Assembly: GCA_029339505.1 (NCBI GenBank)
Contig: JAQISU010000115.1
Location: forward strand, 13,389,501 to 13,453,500
Length of the DNA stretch: 64,000 nucleotides
Direction: 5' to 3'
Origin: Unio delphinus
Taxonomy: Eukaryota > Mollusca > Bivalvia > Unionida > Unionidae
Each line of letters starts with the position of its first letter. Position 1 is the first letter of the stretch. Below are positions 59,551-64,000 of this stretch, one piece after another. The position numbers and the translations under genes were made by a program. A model generated the notes under the pieces. It was not told the DNA's origin. It saw only the letters and a list, made by a program, of their open reading frames with translations, and searched no databases.

Positions 59551-60495
59551 TTATTTACTTAAATCCGCTACGAATTCTACATACCATGATACCGGAGTTC
59601 TAGTCAAATGTTTATCAGTAGATGTTATCGTGAACTTTTCAGTTTTATCCTTGTCGATGATCGTTAAAATCGTATTGTTGACCTCGGATGAACTCGACGA
59701 TGATATATTAAATTGAACCGTTGTCACCAGTGTTAATCGATAAATACCCTTGATAGTAGCTGTGATATCTAATTTGTTGTCTGTAGGTGTCCACAAAAAT
59801 GATCCGTGTTGGATTGTATATACTACGTTATTGGTTTTCTCATGAGGAATTTTTGTTTTTTCAATGATTGTTATCATCCTCGAAAAATCACCTTTGACGG
59901 CTTCGATGAAAGTTTTCGTCTCATCGATGGATTTTTTAATATCAGGGAGTTTTATTTCAATTTTATCCAACTGGGTTCCAATAAATGTATCAATGATATT
60001 TCTACGAAATGATATAAACTGTTTTCCGTTATCTTCAATTTTAGATTCAAGTATTTTTAGTACAACCAGAGAATTGTTTAACTCATCGTTGAGAGTTTTT
60101 AATCGATCTGTAATCGTCGAAACGAGTACACCCGGTTTGAGTTTACCCTGATCGGAAAATAACGCGATAGTATCCTCGATTGCGTTTTGTTGTTTAACCA
60201 AAATATCATCCAGAGAAATATTACTGGATTTCAATTTACCCTGATCGGAAAATAACGCAACGGTGTTCTCGATTGCGTTTCGTTGTTTAACTAAAATATC
60301 ATCCAATGACACATCACTGGATTTCAATTTACCCTATTTGTCTTGAAATACAACTATTTCATTAGGATCAACACTTGTTAAATTTAACGTCTCAGCGATT
60401 TCATCTTCAATTATTTTTTTTATATCCTTGACAGAATCAGGTGGTGCAGTGCCATCGGGTTTGGGTTTCAAAGATCTCCCCCAAATATCAATCAT
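59551..60495 (-). pseudogene. Fibre-like protein (one in-frame stop)
   Basis: The true ATG at 60495 opens MIDIWGRSLKPKPDGTAPP. A TAG at 60334-60336 interrupts the frame within the first unit of a repeat. Downstream the repeat unit SLDDILVKQxNAIExTxALF occurs twice, followed by a coiled-coil region (TITDRLKTLNDELNNSLVVL, KIEDNGKQFISFRRNIIDTF). A beta-rich C-terminal region (VVYTIQHGSFLWTPTDNKLD, TATIKGIYRLTLVTTVQFNI, ending EFVADLSK) follows. A short N-terminal anchor, repeated shaft and globular head is the plan of adenovirus-like fibres; the head's binding partner is unknown. Apparent starts within the repeat are not ATG. The position after the protease fits. Confidence 0.5.
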
Positions 60496-60518
60496 GTTAT
60501 TGTAAAACTCTTTCTCTC

Positions 60519-60529
60519 TCTAAAATCGT
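60519..60529 (-). promoter_or_regulatory. Intergenic motif upstream of the fibre-like gene
   Basis: Plus-strand TCTAAAATCGT, close to TCTAAATCGT found upstream of the capsid gene (62969) and pX-like gene (61512). Here it also overlaps the last codons of the protease. Confidence 0.35.
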
Positions 60530-60948
60530 TTCGATTTCCAGCGATTGCTAGTGTATTCATTCACGACAACATGTGGTGGTTTTCCGCTTGGGTTACTCAA
60601 GGAGTTAGAAATAGCGTCAAGGACATTTAATACTTCGCTGCCACATATTGGTGGGTCATTCATTTGTTGTGTTGGTAGCGTAGAATACCAAGTCTTCATT
60701 GGAAGGGTTTTTATATACCGCATAAACTCTTTTGGTGGGGCTAATCCATATGAATCGAAATAAACAATCCCACGTGGATCAATAGCGTATGCATCCCAGT
60801 GAGTACCAGGTCCGGTGCTGTTATCTAAATTAATGATTCCGGTTTCAACGCTGTTTGGTTGATGTGGTAATTGATCTTTCATAAAGACACCTCTAAAGTT
60901 TTTAATCGCTAGTTTTTTAGCAGCATCCATTAAATCAAAATCGGACAT
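60520..60948 (-). CDS. Adenain-type maturation protease
   Basis: 142 residues from the ATG at 60948 (MSDFDLMDAAKKLAIKNFRG), a usual length for Maverick-type proteases. VFMKDQLPHQPNSVETGIIN is followed by GPGTHWDAYAIDPRGIVYFD with the catalytic His (GTHW) and Asp (YFDSYG), then LPTQQMNDPPICGSEVLNVL with the oxyanion Gln and nucleophile Cys (PPICG). The His-Asp-Cys order is that of adenovirus protease. The frame is open and complete, so this gene may still encode an active fold. An upstream extension to 61059 uses the other frame of the pX repeat and is not needed. It would cleave capsid precursors during assembly. Confidence 0.8.
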   Translation of the reverse strand: MSDFDLMDAAKKLAIKNFRGVFMKDQLPHQPNSVETGIINLDNSTGPGTHWDAYAIDPRGIVYFDSYGLAPPKEFMRYIKTLPMKTWYSTLPTQQMNDPPICGSEVLNVLDAISNSLSNPSGKPPHVVVNEYTSNRWKSKRF

Positions 60949-60968
60949 AGGAATCTTCGATTCCTGAA

Positions 60969-61493
60969 TTAATAAATCGTTCCTGGTAGTCTTAAACCCT
61001 TTCCGCTGTACCACGAATACGGGGTTCCTGGTAGTCTTAAACCCTTTCCGCTGTACCACGAATACGGGGTTCCTGGTAGTCCTAGACCCAATCCGTGAAC
61101 GGATCGTCCCCTTTTTTTATATCCTTTTCCAGTTGCCTTCTTTAGTGCCATTCCTGCTGCAGTACCAACGGCTCCTAACGCCGCTGCTTTAGCCACTGCT
61201 GGGGCTGCTGCTGCAATCAATGCTGGAATCGCAGCTAACAACGGAAATATACCGCCTGTTTTAATCATATTTTTTATAGCAGCTGCAGAGAGAGTAATCT
61301 GAACACCTTTTTTGGCTGCAAGTGCATCATTGAAATGTTTTATTTGACGAGTTGTCAGCGATAGTTTATTTGCACCACCAGTCATTTGGTTGGGTTTCAA
61401 CGTGATTGTGGTTCCACATTTTTTAGCTGATTCCGATTGCAATTTTTTTAATTGACCGGGAGTTAACGCAACACTAATAACACTATATGACAT
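60969..61493 (-). CDS. pX-like virion protein with C-terminal repeats
   Basis: 174 residues from the ATG at 61493. The N-terminal part has LTPGQLKKLQSESAKKCGTT and QMTGGANKL, whose MTGG-A fits the adenain cleavage consensus (M/I/L)xGG-x. The middle has TGGIFPLLAAIPALIAAAAP, an alanine-rich hydrophobic segment like that of adenoviral pX. A basic KKATGKGYKKRGR stretch follows, then three units of a 15-residue repeat (GLRLPGTPYSWYSGK type; DNA repeat 45 bp). It overlaps no neighbour on its own start. Complete open frame. Confidence 0.65.
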   Translation of the reverse strand: MSYSVISVALTPGQLKKLQSESAKKCGTTITLKPNQMTGGANKLSLTTRQIKHFNDALAAKKGVQITLSAAAIKNMIKTGGIFPLLAAIPALIAAAAPAVAKAAALGAVGTAAGMALKKATGKGYKKRGRSVHGLGLGLPGTPYSWYSGKGLRLPGTPYSWYSGKGLRLPGTIY

Positions 61494-61511
61494 TATACAT
61501 AATTGATTGAT

Positions 61512-61521
61512 TCTAAATCGT
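61512..61521 (-). promoter_or_regulatory. Intergenic motif upstream of the pX-like gene
   Basis: TCTAAATCGT on the plus strand, 19 bases before the start codon; an identical 10-mer lies 20 bases before the capsid start. Confidence 0.4.
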
Positions 61522-61533
61522 TTACAATTTCAA

Positions 61534-62949
61534 TTACATGTTTTCTACTGGGGCATCTACCACTCTCATTCTTCCACCAACACCTTCAAGTAGCATTGAT
61601 TTATCACTGAGAATGACAGCAACCGCTCTATAATTAGCAATAGCACCACGAGTCACATTAGCTCTAAAGTGTATATCAACGACGGACTGTCTTGTTAAAT
61701 CGAGATGTTCCAGTGAGAAGTAATAGATCGGATACAGGTTTTTAAAATCATATTGTGATATTTGCAAACCAGTATCGACATTTTGATCACGTGCCATCAA
61801 TGACAACAGACGATGATACACGCGTGCAATATGATTTTCTGTGTAATTAAGTTGTATATCCTCGGATGGTTCCTGTTGGCCGTTTATTCTCAGTGAGACG
61901 TCTTTCACACCTAACTGATCAAATATCATATGGCTGGAGAGTTGATTGCCAACTCGTGTGTTATCCTGTAACGCAATAAATATATGACGTGGCGCAGCAA
62001 CACCTTGTTTTGATGCTAGATTCCACGTGAATAACCCGTTCAGATTTGATTGCTTCACATCTGTACTCACGGTTAGCCAACTCAACAACGACTTTCCTCC
62101 TTGGTCCATAAATGATAGTAATCGTTCTTCTGCGGTGATTGCTGGAGTCAACACTGGCATCCACAATGATATTTTTGTTAAATTGACTTTACCGGCATCA
62201 GCATTTGGATTTGCAACATCTGCTGGAATCCTCCAGATTGCGTCACTATCATCACTCTTTCGTACAAGCGATACTGTATGCTTCGCCCCATAAATAACTT
62301 TTCGGACGTTTCTACAGAATCCAAATATGTGATGCAGTGGAATCGCGCATGAAAATGATTTACGCGCTCCTTGCAACATTGAAATACGTGTTGCAGCCCC
62401 TAGATTAAAATTAACATCGTTGTTTATAATCATATCTTCGATACCAGCAGGAGCAGGGTTAGCAGCACGATCATTTGGTCGTCTTACAACGAATTGTTTT
62501 CCTCCAGCGGTATTTGTAGCATCTTTTGCAAACATCATAGAAGGTCCTGCTGATCTTGTATAATCATCGGAATATCTCGCTAACCCGATTATTGTTGTAG
62601 CCACATCAACATCGCGATCTATCGACTCGATTTCTTTTCCATCAATGAGATATTTTGCACTCTCAAATAACGCCATGATACCATTATTGACAAAACCGAC
62701 TTAAGTACCAGCTGGAAACGGTGCTGGTACAGCAGTAGTATCAGCAGCTGTTACAAGTTCTCCTTCTACTTCAATAAACGCTTCACAGGGCAAAAAATAT
62801 TTACTGGTATCATGGACTTGAAGTTCAATTCGCGATCGACTATTTGCGTCTATTGCATGATAAGCGTAATATTGATAATCGCGTACAGAATCATCCTTGC
62901 CAACTGGGGCGTCTATATCAAACGCCGGATCATGTGATTTTTTGAACAT
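61534..62949 (-). pseudogene. Major capsid protein, split by one in-frame stop
   Basis: The ATG at 62949 opens MFKKSHDPAFDIDAPVGKDD. A TAA at 62701-62703 ends the first 82 codons, and the same frame is open again to 61534 with no shift, giving a total of about 470 codons, normal for Maverick/adintovirus capsids. Second-part blocks: FESAKYLIDGKEIESIDRDV, TIIGLARYSDDYTRSAGPSM, the LGVKDVSLRINGQQEP strand, and a C-terminal SDKSMLLEGVGGRMRVVD. The start-proximal IELQVHDTSKYFLPCEAFIE and these strands fit the double-jelly-roll lineage. Residues near the stop show no other damage. Confidence 0.75.
62701..62703 (-). other. In-frame TAA inside the capsid gene
   Basis: The single stop separating two in-frame halves of the capsid frame. 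The left copy is too decayed to show whether the stop is ancestral. Confidence 0.8.
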
Positions 62950-62968
62950 TTTATTCTATTTATCAGAG

Positions 62969-62978
62969 TCTAAATCGT
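62969..62978 (-). promoter_or_regulatory. Intergenic motif upstream of the capsid gene
   Basis: TCTAAATCGT on the plus strand, 20 bases before the capsid start codon; same 10-mer as at 61512. Confidence 0.4.
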
Positions 62979-62995
62979 GAAATCATAAACAATTT

Positions 62996-63442
62996 TCATC
63001 GACGTAGTTTTTTAAAGCCGCTTCCTGCTATCATATTTGCAATATTGCTTTGGTCGGGGGGTAAAGCCATCGACGCTAATTTTTCGTCTACTGCGTTATT
63101 TATAATTCTACTAACACTTGCAGGCATCTCTGCTGTAGATGGTAACGGTTTCTTTTTTCGTAAATCACTTCGTGATTTCACTAATGATGTTAATTTATTC
63201 TTCGCAGTTGAAAATGCTTTTCCAGCAAGATCTCCAACAGCACCAATACCCTTATCACGAATAACTTCAATTGCTTTCATTCCTAGTTGGTTAGCTAACG
63301 GCATCACTTTTGGAGCCATTCTCGCAAATAACCCTGCAATGGTATTGCCTAAACCATCTCCGTAGTATGCTCTATAAACCGGAAACCGTGAATTAACTAC
63401 GTAGACGGGGGTTGGTTTATCATGATTGTAGTGTATGATCAT
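62996..63442 (-). CDS. pVI-like minor virion protein
   Basis: 148 residues from the ATG at 63442. After a short N-terminal stretch (YNHDKPTPVYVVNSRFPVYR) comes YYGDGLGNTIAGLFARMAPK, an amphipathic/hydrophobic region of the kind seen in membrane-lytic minor capsid proteins. A basic linker (SRSDLRKKKPLPS) and a C-terminus ending MIAGSGFKKLRR follow; IAGS-G fits the adenain consensus (M/I/L)xGx-G, giving a short basic peptide on cleavage. Complete open frame, just upstream of the capsid gene, and conserved in the left copy. Confidence 0.55.
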   Translation of the reverse strand: MIIHYNHDKPTPVYVVNSRFPVYRAYYGDGLGNTIAGLFARMAPKVMPLANQLGMKAIEVIRDKGIGAVGDLAGKAFSTAKNKLTSLVKSRSDLRKKKPLPSTAEMPASVSRIINNAVDEKLASMALPPDQSNIANMIAGSGFKKLRR

Positions 63443-63473
63443 TATTTGAAATCAGAAACCATTTTTCAATTGG

Positions 63474-63487
63474 AAACGCTAGCGTTT
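63474..63487. promoter_or_regulatory. 14-bp perfect palindrome before the pVI-like gene
   Basis: AAACGCTAGCGTTT, perfectly self-complementary, 32 bases before the pVI-like start codon and 18 bases after the preceding stop. A one-mismatch version precedes the membrane-protein gene. Confidence 0.45.
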
Positions 63488-63504
63488 TTATTCAATCCCG
63501 GTGA

Positions 63505-64000
63505 TTAATCACTGTGATACCCACTTTCCACTAACTCGCCAATGAAATCTCGATATGTGCTGATATCCATGATACCACCCTGAAATAATCGTCTACAGAT
63601 ATCAGATGCTTCATTAATTATTTCCGGTGAGTTATTTCCAGCTCGGAACCCTCCTACAAGAACTTCTAATCGTGATATATCACTGAGAACACTACCAGGA
63701 CATGAAATCCTTGGATTCTCACTGGAATCTTGCAATCCGCTTCCGCTATAACCCATTGCTACATCCATTTTTTTCATTTCTTCTAAATTGGCTTTTTGTA
63801 AATAATCAAGAATATCATCATCAGGTGGTAGTTGTTTTTTAGGTGAAAAAGATATTTTCTTTGCAGGTTGCTGTCGCCTTCCTCGCAATTTTCGTGGTTT
63901 TTGTTGTTGTTTAAACTCTTCGTATTGATTATACACTATATCCACCGCATTTCTATATTGAATATATGATGCGTTATCCTTCTTCCTAATTCTACCTGTT
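63505..64000 (-). CDS. Unrecognised viral-module ORF, partial at the window edge
   Basis: The frame is open from the window edge at 64000 to the stop at 63505, so the true start is outside. The visible part has a basic region (KQQQKPRKLRGRRQQPAKKI, SFSPKKQL), a DILDYLQKANLEEMKK helix, then ISCPGSVLSDISRLEVLVGG and a C-terminal ICRRLFQGGIMDISTYRDFI. LVGG-F is a possible adenain cleavage site. The basic stretch could suit a DNA-binding core protein. No family is recognised. It is first in a same-strand gene series with the capsid genes. Confidence 0.55.
   Translation of the reverse strand, partial: TGRIRKKDNASYIQYRNAVDIVYNQYEEFKQQQKPRKLRGRRQQPAKKISFSPKKQLPPDDDILDYLQKANLEEMKKMDVAMGYSGSGLQDSSENPRISCPGSVLSDISRLEVLVGGFRAGNNSPEIINEASDICRRLFQGGIMDISTYRDFIGELVESGYHSD

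Noticed and set aside
59551..60327. Fibre-like gene starting at 60327
   Set aside because: That codon is TTG directly after an in-frame stop. The frame continues upstream to a true ATG at 60495.
60520..61059. Protease starting upstream at 61059
   Set aside because: The extra 37 codons are the pX repeat read in another frame; the ATG at 60948 fits the family start.
57519..64000. Central and right viral fragments as one contiguous element
   Set aside because: Gene orientation and the intervening host TRIM gene do not allow a simple single insertion; they are separate fragments or rearranged.

Overview
The window looks like AT-rich animal nuclear DNA, most likely from a marine invertebrate and plausibly a bivalve mollusc. 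The grounds are intron-split host exons, a TRIM-type RING/B-box gene, tRNA-derived SINEs, CR1/L2-like and I/Nimb-like LINEs, MITEs and many long AT microsatellites. Species cannot be fixed from sequence alone. It is a mosaic of a few host genes and dense layers of mobile and virus-derived DNA.

The most unusual content is a Maverick/adintovirus-like (adenovirus-lineage) DNA virus element, present as pieces of at least three copies. (1) Right edge, 57.5-64.0 kb, minus strand: a fairly well preserved virion module. In transcriptional order it holds an unrecognised ORF running off the edge, a pVI-like protein, a double-jelly-roll type major capsid protein broken by one stop, a pX-like protein with C-terminal repeats, an adenain-type protease, a coiled-coil fibre-like protein broken by one stop, a two-helix membrane protein, and a penton/minor-capsid-like protein with one frameshift. 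(2) Centre, 33.0-35.85 kb: a replication/integration module with an SF1 helicase ending in an HNH-like zinc domain (+), a retroviral-type DDE integrase (-), a parvovirus-VP1-type phospholipase A2 (-) and a P-loop packaging-type ATPase (+). (3) Left, about 0.35-11.4 kb, plus strand: an old, heavily mutated copy with the same gene order (pVI, MCP, pX, protease, fibre, membrane protein, penton, polymerase/helicase, ATPase), cut by SINEs and a MITE. None of the copies is intact.

Host genes: exons at 16.1-28.8 kb (+) encode a signal peptide and the N-terminal macroglobulin domains of an alpha-2-macroglobulin/thioester-protein family member. One predicted exon holds an in-frame stop, and no bait or thioester region follows. 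A single-exon TRIM-like E3 ligase gene lies at 41.8-43.8 kb (+). A broken gene of an unnamed family is at 36.8-37.7 kb, and a FLYWCH zinc-finger fragment at 56.4-56.6 kb.

Mobile DNA: a tRNA-type SINE family (seven copies, three with clear target duplications), a second tRNA-type SINE family (three copies, one seeding a 34-bp minisatellite), a LINE inserted in the viral helicase (30.0-33.0 kb), a LINE with an 11-bp target duplication (49.6-55.8 kb) itself split by an 824-bp TIR element, and a 188-bp hAT-type MITE. The rest of 11.4-15.4, 37.7-41.8 and 43.8-49.5 kb is AT-rich intergenic DNA with microsatellites.
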